From positions 124,001-188,000 of the forward strand of contig JANQJF010000128.1 in assembly GCA_028281765.1 (NCBI GenBank): a stretch of DNA of 64,000 nt. Reading direction: 5' to 3'. The notes below the pieces were generated by a model that searched no databases, had not been told where the DNA came from, and saw only the letters and a program-made list of their open reading frames with translations. Below are positions 34,187 to 42,637 of the stretch, in pieces; the first letter of the stretch is position 1, and each line of letters starts with the position of its first letter. The position numbers and the translations under genes are program-made. Origin of the DNA: Planctomycetota bacterium. Lineage in GTDB: Bacteria > Planctomycetota > UBA1135 > UBA2386.

Positions 34187-35020
34187 TCAGGCTTCGCGCC
34201 GCAGACGACCGAGCCACCTGCGACGCTCACGCCGGGGGAACGCCTGACGCGCGATCTTCTGGAACAGCTCGGGGGCCCGCTCGCGATACTCCTCCACGAC
34301 GTGCTCGTAGAAGCCCTGGTCGATCGTGTTCCCCGCTGCAAGCGCCGCGCGATGCGCGTCCGTGACGACCACGTCGTCCGGCGCGCGATCTCGCGCGGCG
34401 TTGACGCGTTCTGTCGCCGGCTCGAACGGCAGTCCGAACGCCGTGCAGAACGCGTACAGCGACAGGTCGTAGAGCTCCGTCGCTCCTACGAACGCATAGA
34501 GCTTCTCGGCCTTCGCGATGCACTCGTCGACACTCGCAGCGCCGCCGACCATCGCGTTCGTCATGTGGTTCGCCCACATCTTGGTACCACGCTCGATGTA
34601 GGTGTCGATGACCGGGTAGTTCTTGCGAAACCGCTCGTGGTGCGGATGGCTCGGCGAGCAGCAGTAGCGGTAGTGCGAGATCGCACGGTCCACGGGGTCT
34701 CGCACGAACGTGACCAACCGGTAACGCTCCGGATCCGCGGCGAGCTGCTCGATGTGATCCCAGCCGACGTGCCCGTACGCCAAGTCCGGCACGACGCCGC
34801 CACCACGACACGCCGCCCGAAGCGCGTCGACGCGCGCATCGAGATCGTCCCAGGTAATCTCGAACGGTCGCGCGAAGCTCGCGAGGAGAAAGTGCCCGAA
34901 CGTCGATCCCGCGGTCTTCGGCAAATGCACGAAGACGCTGGTCACAGATCGATCGTACACGGCGTCCGCACGTGCGACCGATCGCAACAGGTCCAGGTAC
35001 CCGGGCTCGGCTTCGATCAT
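34187..35020 (-). CDS. Sulfotransferase family protein
   Basis: 277 residues. The PAPS-binding motifs are both present: VHLPKTAGST near residues 31-40 (5'-phosphosulfate binding) and FVRDPVDRAISHY (3'-phosphate binding), as in the heparan-sulfate 2-O-sulfotransferase-like family. It would transfer sulfate from PAPS to a sugar or similar acceptor. ATG at 35020 is chosen because the conserved region starts 30 residues in; longer frames shadow other DNA. Marine planctomycetes handle sulfated polysaccharides, so a role in surface glycan sulfation is plausible but not shown. Confidence 0.85.
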   Translation of the reverse strand: MIEAEPGYLDLLRSVARADAVYDRSVTSVFVHLPKTAGSTFGHFLLASFARPFEITWDDLDARVDALRAACRGGGVVPDLAYGHVGWDHIEQLAADPERYRLVTFVRDPVDRAISHYRYCCSPSHPHHERFRKNYPVIDTYIERGTKMWANHMTNAMVGGAASVDECIAKAEKLYAFVGATELYDLSLYAFCTAFGLPFEPATERVNAARDRAPDDVVVTDAHRAALAAGNTIDQGFYEHVVEEYRERAPELFQKIARQAFPRRERRRWLGRLRREA

Positions 35021-35064
35021 GAGGCGCGCGCCACGATACCACGGCCCGCCGCGGGAGTCCGATC

Positions 35065-35556
35065 TCAGGTCACGCCACCGATGCCGATACGCAATCGCAG
35101 GCCGCGCGAAAACGCCACACCGTGTGACGCACCGGCATCGGAGTGAACGAGCTGCATGCGTACTTCGATCCCACACAGGGAGAGGTCGTCCGGCACCGTC
35201 AACAGCAAGGTCGTGCCCGCGGCCGGTACCATGCCGAGCGGCGACGTCGCGGTGTAGTCGACGAGGATCGTGCCGCCGAGGGGCGTCGCGACGCCGGCCG
35301 GCGCGTTGCCGACCAGGAGGCACGCGCACTGAGGCAGTGCGCTCGCGTTGTCGATGTCGAGCGTGCACGTCGCGCCGACTTCCGGAAGTCCGGTCGTCGT
35401 CAACGCGGGCACGCCGGATGTTCCAGGCCAGCCGACGCCGTAGTTGTCCGACAGCGCGTTGCACAGCAGGCCGCTCGGCGCTTGCGCCGTCGCGGACCAA
35501 GAGAGAGCGAAGACCGGCGCTGCGAACAGGAGCGCCCGGGTCAGGATTCGTTGCAA
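35065..35556 (-). CDS. Small secreted protein made only of the shared beta-domain
   Basis: 163 residues starting at a TTG (35556) with a strong GGAGGAA ribosome-binding site five bases upstream. The signal peptide ends SATAQ. The mature part (~140 residues) contains GVPALTTTGLPEVGATCTLD, PLGGTILVDYTATSPLGMVP and a closing segment with VRMQLVHSDAG, and resembles the C-terminal domain of several larger exported proteins in the window, here with no other domain attached. The function is unknown. If that domain serves in export or attachment, this protein would be its minimal form. Confidence 0.7.
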   Translation of the reverse strand: MQRILTRALLFAAPVFALSWSATAQAPSGLLCNALSDNYGVGWPGTSGVPALTTTGLPEVGATCTLDIDNASALPQCACLLVGNAPAGVATPLGGTILVDYTATSPLGMVPAAGTTLLLTVPDDLSLCGIEVRMQLVHSDAGASHGVAFSRGLRLRIGIGGVT

Positions 35557-35633
35557 AAGTTCCTCCGTGTATCTGCTCTCTAGGGAGGAGCGTGCGCGCA
35601 ACGTGACCGGAATTCTCGGGGGAGTCGAGCAGC

Positions 35634-37013
35634 TCAGAAAGCCCCGGCGTCCCTGTACTCGAAGTAAATCTCGACGAACTCGTCCATTCTCTTGCGCCAG
35701 CGCGGGCCGAACGACATCGACAGGATGTGTCCCGCGATCGCGCGCGAGCTCGACCCGGAGTTCCGCGGGCCACGTTCGCCGCCGCCTCCAGCACGTCCGC
35801 CCCGTGGACCTCCACCATCCGGACGACCCCGGCGCCCGCGGCCGCCTCCGCCGCCTCGTCCCTGGCCCCGCGCCCCGCGCATCTGCGCGAACGCGCCGCC
35901 GCCGGCGTCCGCGATCTGGCGAAACGCCTCCGACGCCCCGCCACCGATCGAGATCGCCGAGGTGATGTAGGGCGGGATCGCCTTCTTCTTGCTCCCGGTC
36001 GACGGACCGCTCCGCCCGACGCGTCCCGGATCTTTGTGCGCCCGGCGCGCCAACTCCACCGCCGTCTCGATCGCTTCGGGGTGCGGCGGCGCGTCGCCGA
36101 TCAACACGACGACCTTGTTCGCGGTGCGCTTCCACTTCATGTCGCGATGGAACGCGAGCGCCAGCCCCTTCTCGACGCGCTCGGGGAAGTCGCCGCCGCC
36201 ACCGGCGACGAGGCGACCGAGCTTCTTCTCGACTTTCTCGACGTCCTTGGTCAGCGGCTCGAGCATCTGCGCACCGTCAGTGAGTTCGCCGAGATCCCGG
36301 TAGTGCACGAGACCGACGCGAAACTTGGGCGCGATGCCCGCGAGGATCGCGACGATGTTGTCGAGAGCGTCGCGCGCGGAGTCGATCGTCTGCTGCATGC
36401 TACCGGTCGAATCGATCGCCACGACCACGTCGAGCCCGGCGGCCTGCAGGTCGAACGCCTTGGCGACGAACGGCGCTGTCGACGTCTTGCCTTCCTCGGA
36501 GTTCTTCGACCGTTCGATCTTCGGCCACTCGGTCGGCGCGTATGCCTTGCGCGTCTTCCCCCACCAGCGCGTCCAGTCCGACGGCTTCTTGGCGTCTACG
36601 TCGGGCGCGACGTGAGTGAGCACTTCGAACACGCTCGCACGCAGCTTGGAGTTCTTGCTCTTGGCGCCCTTCTTGACGAGCCAGTCGACGAGCTTGGCAT
36701 CGGCAACTGCGGTCAGCACGTCGGGGCGCGTGCGGCGCAAGGCTTCGACCGCGTAGACGCGCAGCCGCCTGTCTTTGTGCCTCAGCGCGTCGAGGACCAT
36801 GGGCGTTCCTCGGGGATGCCAATGATCTCCGAGCGAGAGGAGCACGATGGCCTTGAGAGCCCATTGCTCCGCGTCGTCGTAGTAACGAGCGAGAACGCCG
36901 GTCGAACGTTCACCGAGTGCAGTGTCTTGGGCGTCGACACACGGGGCGAACGCCGTCAGCGCAGTGAGCAGGGATGCGCGTACGGCCGCCCCGGGGACGG
37001 ATATGCAGGTCAA
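35634..37013 (-). CDS. Exported VWA-domain protein with HEAT-like N-terminal region
   Basis: 459 residues. A signal-like segment ends at CVDAQ. A helical region with HEAT-like repeats (PMVLDALRHKDRRLRVYAVEALRR) covers about 50-150. A von Willebrand A domain follows with the MIDAS motif DSTGS near residue 200 and RVGLVHYRD. A Gly/Arg-rich low-complexity tract (about 375-420, GRGGGGGRGRRGR) precedes the C-terminal 35 residues. The start is a TTG at 37013 with a weak upstream AGGA, so the N-terminus is uncertain. VWA domains bind protein ligands through a metal; the partner here is unknown. Confidence 0.78.
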   Translation of the reverse strand: MTCISVPGAAVRASLLTALTAFAPCVDAQDTALGERSTGVLARYYDDAEQWALKAIVLLSLGDHWHPRGTPMVLDALRHKDRRLRVYAVEALRRTRPDVLTAVADAKLVDWLVKKGAKSKNSKLRASVFEVLTHVAPDVDAKKPSDWTRWWGKTRKAYAPTEWPKIERSKNSEEGKTSTAPFVAKAFDLQAAGLDVVVAIDSTGSMQQTIDSARDALDNIVAILAGIAPKFRVGLVHYRDLGELTDGAQMLEPLTKDVEKVEKKLGRLVAGGGGDFPERVEKGLALAFHRDMKWKRTANKVVVLIGDAPPHPEAIETAVELARRAHKDPGRVGRSGPSTGSKKKAIPPYITSAISIGGGASEAFRQIADAGGGAFAQMRGARGQGRGGGGGRGRRGRPDGGGPRGGRAGGGGERGPRNSGSSSRAIAGHILSMSFGPRWRKRMDEFVEIYFEYRDAGAF

Positions 37014-37090
37014 TGTCGGGATGTCCTGGGAGAGGGGGTCGGACAGGCGCAGAGGGGTCGCCCCAGGATATCACCAGCGGACCGCTCCCG

Positions 37091-39427
37091 TCAGAAGTAC
37101 ACGTGCACCGCGTCTGTCAGCGCCAAACCGAACGCATTCTCGGGGGCGAAGTAGACGCCCTGGAAGTACGCGTCGAGCAGATCGGCGAGCGACGGAATCA
37201 GCGGCAGGGGCAACGAGAACGCGTCTCCGCCCTGCACCAGAGTCATCGGAACCAAGACTTCGTGCCGCGGCACGAGGGTACCGCCCGGCACGCCGACGGC
37301 GTCGATCGGCACGTCGATGGTTTCGAAACCGATGAGGAACGTGGGCAGAGCCCCGCTTGCAGTGAAGCCCTGCACGGCGACATTGATCGCGTCGCCGATC
37401 GTCGGCGTGCCGACCGCGACGATCCGCGGCTGGATGCTCGGCAGCTCGACGAGGTCGCCGGCGAGATATGCACTCGCGTCCCAGTGCTCGTAGATCGTCG
37501 GCTCGCCCGCGGAGAGCAAGGGATACGACGCGAAGTCCGACTCGCCCGGACCCGTCGTGACACCGCCCTGCGAGCAACCGATGATCACGTCGTCACTGAC
37601 AGCGCCCGCATCCGTGCGCCACTGCGACGTGTCGCGGTAGTTGAGGTGAAACGAGTCATCGTCGAACAGCACCGCCTGAAACGTGAACGCGTTGGCCTCG
37701 CCGGCCTGCGGCACATTCTCCCAGGTGATGACCGACATCGTCGCGCTCGTCGCGAAGCGAAGCGAAGCCAGCTGCGAACTCAGGTCGCACCAGAACACGG
37801 CGATCTTCGCGTCGTCGAGGATCAGCTCGGGCACCGACGGCGTGTCGTCACCGGACACTTCGACCCCGAAGCCATCGTGAACGACGCCATTGTTGTCGAT
37901 CCGCACTCCCGTCCACGATCCACCGCCCGGCCCGGAGAACGCATGACCGAGGGCCTGCACCGCCGTCAGCGCATCGTCGCCCAGACCCGTGCCGAGATCG
38001 GCCGGGCTCATGCCGGCGTCGTCGACCCAGCTCGCCGGCACCTTGCTCACCTCGTAGCCGCCTTGGCCGTCAGGACTGAAACGCAGCGTCACGTCGACGG
38101 GCTTCGCGATCTGTACGGCGAAGCCCGGGATCGGCTGCGGCGCGTAGCAGTCGGCGACGAACCAACCCGGCGACGCCGGTGTCAGCGCGACACAACCGTC
38201 CGCGAGGTTGAACTGTCCCGGCAGGAACCGCCGGTACACGGTCGACACGCCGAGCGTGTCGTCGACGACGCGTAGGTCCGTCGCGCCGGGATCGGCCGTA
38301 CCGTTACCCTCCGAAACGCCGACGATCGCGTCGTTCTCGAGCGGCACGCGGTCGTCGTAGCAGAACACGACGCGGCCGTCGGGATACAGCCGACACTGGA
38401 ACGAGAACTCGTCGGCCCCGCCGAAGCGCACGACGTCGTGCCAGGTGATGACGGCGACCGACACCGTCGTGCGGAACGAGATGTCCCCCACACCCAGCCC
38501 GATCGGCGTCAGGTCGTCCCAGTAGGGCGCGATCGACGTCGTCTGGCCGAGCAGCTCCGCGACGCTCTCGCTGAAGTCCGAGGTGTCCGCGCCCTGCGGC
38601 ACGATCCGCCCGTTCGAGTCGACGTCGACCGCATTGGTCGACGTCCCGTCGGGAAACGGGAACGCGAACCCGAGCGACACCGTCGTCATCGCATCGTCGC
38701 CGCCGGGACCAATGCTCAGCCCCGTGCCGAAGTCTGGATCGAACGCCAGCGGCATCACGTCGCAGAACGACTTGCCGACGACGACGTCGTCGATCTGCTG
38801 CGGGGTCTCGTTGTCGTCGTCCTGGCGGAGCGCGATCGAGTCGATCAGCGTGTTCGTCGAGGCGCCGACGTGCGACACGCGCGGGCTCGACTCGTCGACT
38901 GGATCGACCCAGAGCTGCGACTCGCCGGTCACCGGATCGAACGTGCCGACGATCGTGTACCAGGCGTCGAAGGACAGATCGGTAGGCCAGACGGCGCCGC
39001 TGCCGATGCTCCCGGCGTCTGCGTTGACGCCGATGCCGAAGTCCCCGCCGTGTGCCGGACTCAGCAACCCGACGCGCATCCGGTACTCCTCGCCACCGTT
39101 GCGGAGGTGCAAGAAGACCGAGCCGTCCGGACCGGGCTCGACCGTCTCGCCCGACGGCACGCGCAGCGCGAACGACGCGAAGGACGTCTCGTACGAGGTG
39201 AACGCCGAGAACGAGCGGTGCACGTCCTCGTCGGCTCCGAACTGCTGCCCGAGCGTGACGAAATCGCCGTTCGACGTCGGCGGCCCGACACCGGCGCCGC
39301 CATGCGCAATCCAGCCGTTGTCGGTCAACGCGCCCGTGAACGCGAAGTCTTCCTCGACCAAGATCTGCGCGCGCGCATCCAACGCCGTCGCGAGCGCGAT
39401 GCTCGCGGCGCACAGGGTGTTCCGCAT
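37091..39427 (-). CDS. Large secreted protein: LamG-like domain, two nidogen-like repeats, shared C-terminal domain
   Basis: 778 residues from an ATG at 39427 with GGAGG five bases upstream. Signal peptide ends ALDARAQ. Residues ~22-205 form a LamG-like jelly roll (FDAWYTIVGTFDPVTGESQLW). Two related blocks follow, near 220-385 and 455-640, each with LGFAFPF- or LGHAFSG-type starts, then VAVITWHDV or MSVITWENV, a D-rich strand and IVGVSEGNG or IIGCSQGG; this resembles nidogen-like extracellular domains and shows an internal duplication. The last ~115 residues (YFQGVYFAPENAFGL near the end) are the domain shared with other exported proteins here. A structural or adhesive role is likely. Confidence 0.8.
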   Translation of the reverse strand: MRNTLCAASIALATALDARAQILVEEDFAFTGALTDNGWIAHGGAGVGPPTSNGDFVTLGQQFGADEDVHRSFSAFTSYETSFASFALRVPSGETVEPGPDGSVFLHLRNGGEEYRMRVGLLSPAHGGDFGIGVNADAGSIGSGAVWPTDLSFDAWYTIVGTFDPVTGESQLWVDPVDESSPRVSHVGASTNTLIDSIALRQDDDNETPQQIDDVVVGKSFCDVMPLAFDPDFGTGLSIGPGGDDAMTTVSLGFAFPFPDGTSTNAVDVDSNGRIVPQGADTSDFSESVAELLGQTTSIAPYWDDLTPIGLGVGDISFRTTVSVAVITWHDVVRFGGADEFSFQCRLYPDGRVVFCYDDRVPLENDAIVGVSEGNGTADPGATDLRVVDDTLGVSTVYRRFLPGQFNLADGCVALTPASPGWFVADCYAPQPIPGFAVQIAKPVDVTLRFSPDGQGGYEVSKVPASWVDDAGMSPADLGTGLGDDALTAVQALGHAFSGPGGGSWTGVRIDNNGVVHDGFGVEVSGDDTPSVPELILDDAKIAVFWCDLSSQLASLRFATSATMSVITWENVPQAGEANAFTFQAVLFDDDSFHLNYRDTSQWRTDAGAVSDDVIIGCSQGGVTTGPGESDFASYPLLSAGEPTIYEHWDASAYLAGDLVELPSIQPRIVAVGTPTIGDAINVAVQGFTASGALPTFLIGFETIDVPIDAVGVPGGTLVPRHEVLVPMTLVQGGDAFSLPLPLIPSLADLLDAYFQGVYFAPENAFGLALTDAVHVYF

Positions 39428-39541
39428 GATGCCTCCCAGGTGTCCAACCGACTGGGGAGCCATTCTAGGCGGCGCGGTCCGTCGACCAAGAACGGCATCG
39501 GATTCGTGCCGCGACGAACGTTCGCTATGCTCCCCCGCCTC

Positions 39542-41224
39542 ATGCCCCACCCGCTCGACGCCGCCCTCCTCGAACACTTCGGCTACCCCGAATTCCGCGG
39601 TGTCCAGCGCGAGGTCTGTGCGCACGTACTCGACGGCGGCGACGCGCTCGCGATCATGCCGACGGGAGAAGGCAAGTCGATCTGCTACCAGCTGCCGGGG
39701 CTGATGCAGGACGGCCTCACCCTCGTCGTCAGCCCGCTGATCGCGCTCATGGACGACCAGGTCGCGGCGCTGCGCCAGAAGGGGCTCCCCGCGACGTGCG
39801 TGCACAGCATGCTCGAGAAGCACGACCGCGGGAAGCGGCTGCAGCTCGCGCTCGACGGCAAGGTGAAGCTGCTCTACGTCACGCCCGAGCGCTTCCGCGT
39901 CGAAGGGTTCCTCGACAAGATCCGCAGTGTCGACCTGTCGCTGTTCGCGGTCGACGAGGCGCACTGCGTCAGCCACTGGGGTCACGACTTCCGACCCGAC
40001 TACCGCGAACTCGGCCGCATCCGCAGCGAGCTCGGCGATCCGCCCTGCATCGCGCTGACCGCGACCGCGACGCCGCCGGTGCAGGAGGACATCCTGCGCG
40101 CGCTGCACATCGAGGACGCGGCGCGCTTCCACACGGGCATCGAGCGGCCGAACCTGTTTCTCGGCACGCACGTCGTCGACAGCCACGAGGAGAAGCTCGA
40201 ACGGATCCTCGAAGTGTTCGAGCAGGTCGGCGGTCCCGGCATCGTCTACACGGCGCTGATCAAGGACCTGCACCGGCTCGAGACGGAGCTGCAGAGGCGC
40301 GGGTTCGAGCCGCTCGTCTACCACGGCAAACTCAGCGCAAACGAACGTCGGGAGCAGCAGCAGAAGTTCATCGAGAGCGACTCGCAGGTCATCCTCGCGA
40401 CGAACGCGTTCGGGATGGGCGTCGACAAGCCGGACATCCGCTTCATCGTCCACTACCAGATCCCGCGCACGCTCGAAGCCTACTACCAGGAGATCGGGCG
40501 CGCGGGCCGCGACGGCAAGCCGAGCCTGTGCGAGCTGCTCTACTTCGAAGAAGACGTGTCGATCCAGCGCGACTTCACCGAATGGGCGAACCCCGATCAG
40601 GACTTCCTGACGCAGGTCGTGCAGCTGCTCGCGCACGCGGGCGAACGCCTGCACGCGCTCGACGTCGACACAGTGCGCGACACGTTCCTGATCAAGAACC
40701 GCCGCGACGGCCGCGTCGAGACCTGCATCCGCCTGCTGACGACGGCCGGATGCTGCCGCGGCGAACTCGGCAAGAGCTTCGACTGGTTGCGGACGCCGGA
40801 CGCGGACGAGATCGCCGAGATGCTGCCGAGTGACAAGCGCGAGCGCGACCTCAAGGGGCTACTCGAGATGGTGCGCTACGCGCGCGCCGATCGATGCCAG
40901 AAGGCCGTGATCCACGACTATTTCGGGCTGCCGCTCGAGGAGGACTGCGGCGCGTGCGCGATGTGCCTGCCGACGAGTGAGTGGCTCGACGATCACCTCG
41001 AGCCGGCGGCTCGACGCGCGATTCCGCGGGGCGAACTGCCGGAGGACGACGACATCGTGTCGCGCGGCGACTGGATCGAGGTGCGCGGGCACGGGCTGTG
41101 CGCGGTGACTCGTGTCCACCGGACCCGCGGCGGAACCCGGGTCGACGTCGAGCGGGCGCGGGACCTGCAGTCGAAGTCGTTCGACCTCGGCCGGGTGAAA
41201 TGGCGAAAAGTGCCGAGAGACTGA
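39542..41224 (+). CDS. recQ: ATP-dependent DNA helicase RecQ
   Basis: 560 residues. Superfamily 2 helicase motifs: MPTGEGKSICYQLP (Walker A), VDEAHCVSHWGHDFRP (DEAH plus RecQ aromatic loop), TATATPPV, and QEIGRAGRDG (motif VI). The RecQ zinc site is visible as RCQKAV and CGACAMC. RecQ unwinds DNA in recombination repair. The usual HRDC domain is absent; instead the protein ends with a ~50-residue piece, SRGDWIEVRGHGLCAV and on, that looks like a small beta barrel. I chose ATG 39542, with another ATG five codons upstream. Confidence 0.93.
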   Translation: MPHPLDAALLEHFGYPEFRGVQREVCAHVLDGGDALAIMPTGEGKSICYQLPGLMQDGLTLVVSPLIALMDDQVAALRQKGLPATCVHSMLEKHDRGKRLQLALDGKVKLLYVTPERFRVEGFLDKIRSVDLSLFAVDEAHCVSHWGHDFRPDYRELGRIRSELGDPPCIALTATATPPVQEDILRALHIEDAARFHTGIERPNLFLGTHVVDSHEEKLERILEVFEQVGGPGIVYTALIKDLHRLETELQRRGFEPLVYHGKLSANERREQQQKFIESDSQVILATNAFGMGVDKPDIRFIVHYQIPRTLEAYYQEIGRAGRDGKPSLCELLYFEEDVSIQRDFTEWANPDQDFLTQVVQLLAHAGERLHALDVDTVRDTFLIKNRRDGRVETCIRLLTTAGCCRGELGKSFDWLRTPDADEIAEMLPSDKRERDLKGLLEMVRYARADRCQKAVIHDYFGLPLEEDCGACAMCLPTSEWLDDHLEPAARRAIPRGELPEDDDIVSRGDWIEVRGHGLCAVTRVHRTRGGTRVDVERARDLQSKSFDLGRVKWRKVPRD

Positions 41225-41261
41225 CGGACACGGCCGCCGCCCGGACGCTTAACATGCCGAT

Positions 41262-42563
41262 ATGCGGAGAAGAGACGTCGGAGCGGCCCTGGTCTGCCTG
41301 TTCGCCACCACCGCACCGGGACAGAGCGTGCCCGAGAACGCCGAGCCGAACGACTCGGCGGCGACGGCCACGCCCCTCCTGTTCGGACAGCAGGGTATCG
41401 GCCACCTCGGCTCCGCAGGGGACGCGGTCGACTACTGGCATGTCTCGCTGAGCCAACCGAGCGATGTGCTGATCAGCGTTTCGAACCGCACGGCGCCGAG
41501 CGACATCCCGATCGGCGCGGCGCGACTCAGCGCGCATCGCACGGACGGCATCGTCGTCGCACCGCGGGACGTCCTCATCCTGGGTGGCAAAACCTGCTCG
41601 GTCAACTCGGGATTCGAGCGCTGGATCCTCGCGCTTCCCGGAGGCGACACCTACTTCGCCGTGCATCCGGCGACGTGGTGCCTGCTCGGACAACCGTTCC
41701 CCGCGAGCGGAACGTACGCGATCGACGCCGTGCTGTTGGGTCCGGCGAGTTCGTGCACCTCGATCGCCGTGCTCCCCGCCGCGTCGGAACCGGACCATCC
41801 CGGCTCGCACCCCGGCCCGACCACGCTGCCGGGCTGCAGCCGCATCACCGGTGGATTCGACTCGGCGAACGATCTCGACTTCTACCGATTCACGCTGCCC
41901 ACCACCGCAACCGTCGACGCGCGCTATCCGGCGACGTACGTCGACCCGTTCGACTTCAGCACGACCACGTACCACTTCCCTGCCGAGCTGAGACTCGCGG
42001 ATGGCGTCACGCCTACCGGCACGACGACGCTGGGTCCCGGCACGTACTACGCCGTGGTCCCGACGCAGCAGATCCTGCCGACGGGTGAGTGGCTCACGAC
42101 TTCGACGTACGAGCTGACCGTGCAGTGGGAGGACCCCAACCTGTCGTTTCTCTTCGCGTCGAACAGCTACACCGGATCCGCGTGTCCGTCCACGACGGGC
42201 TCCCCCGTCGACATCCGCGCCGCGGAGAACGAACGACCGATCGCCGGTTCGACGTTCTCGCTCGAACTACGCTGGATGCCGGCCGGCTCCGTGGGCGCGA
42301 TCGTGTTCACGCTCGCGCCCACGGAGCCGGGGATCGATCTCGGCGTGATCGGCGCGCCGGGCTGCGAGCTGTCGATCCTCGGATTCCATCTCGCGACAGA
42401 CGTCGGGCCGGGCTGGGGCTTCCACGGCGTCGCCGACGTTGCGTTGCCGAGAGAGTTGAGTGGGTTCGACGTCGCGTTCCAGGGGGCGGTGTTCGACGTC
42501 GGGGCGAATCCACTGAACGTCGTGACGACGGAAGTGCTCGTCGCGGCGGTGCGGGGCGCGTGA
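41262..42563 (+). CDS. Secreted protein with two PPC-like domains and shared C-terminal domain
   Basis: 433 residues. Signal peptide ends TTAPGQ. NAEPNDSAATATPLLFGQQG is the start of a bacterial pre-peptidase C-terminal (PPC)-like domain; a second begins about residue 170 (PTTLPGCSRITGGFDSANDLD with FYRFTLPTT). From about 305 the protein has the terminal domain seen in neighbours, ending VAFQGAVFDVGANPL and a final hydrophobic strand. PPC domains often help secretion or binding of exported enzymes; no enzyme is attached here. It is the last rightward gene before a bidirectional hairpin and the convergent GH172 gene. Confidence 0.8.
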   Translation: MRRRDVGAALVCLFATTAPGQSVPENAEPNDSAATATPLLFGQQGIGHLGSAGDAVDYWHVSLSQPSDVLISVSNRTAPSDIPIGAARLSAHRTDGIVVAPRDVLILGGKTCSVNSGFERWILALPGGDTYFAVHPATWCLLGQPFPASGTYAIDAVLLGPASSCTSIAVLPAASEPDHPGSHPGPTTLPGCSRITGGFDSANDLDFYRFTLPTTATVDARYPATYVDPFDFSTTTYHFPAELRLADGVTPTGTTTLGPGTYYAVVPTQQILPTGEWLTTSTYELTVQWEDPNLSFLFASNSYTGSACPSTTGSPVDIRAAENERPIAGSTFSLELRWMPAGSVGAIVFTLAPTEPGIDLGVIGAPGCELSILGFHLATDVGPGWGFHGVADVALPRELSGFDVAFQGAVFDVGANPLNVVTTEVLVAAVRGA

Positions 42564-42571
42564 GGATGGAC

Positions 42572-42610
42572 GGGCGCGGGTTGGGGCGCGGGAACGGGCG
42601 CGGGCGCGGG
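42572..42610 (+). repeat. G-tract array, seven G runs, possible G-quadruplex
   Basis: Seven runs of three or four G, separated mainly by CGC (GGGCGCGGG units), between two convergent genes and directly next to the hairpin at 42611-42637. It fits the quadruplex pattern. The same combination of array and stop-codon hairpin occurs at 58562-58627. Confidence 0.6.
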
Positions 42611-42637
42611 AGTCCGTTGACCTGCGGTCAACGGACT
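42611..42637. terminator. Perfect 12-bp hairpin between convergent genes
   Basis: AGTCCGTTGACC pairs perfectly with GGTCAACGGACT around the loop TGC. It reads the same in both directions, and its right end overlaps the TAG stop of the leftward GH172 gene. No T run follows. It is well placed to stop transcription from both sides, possibly aided by the adjacent G tracts. Confidence 0.6.
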
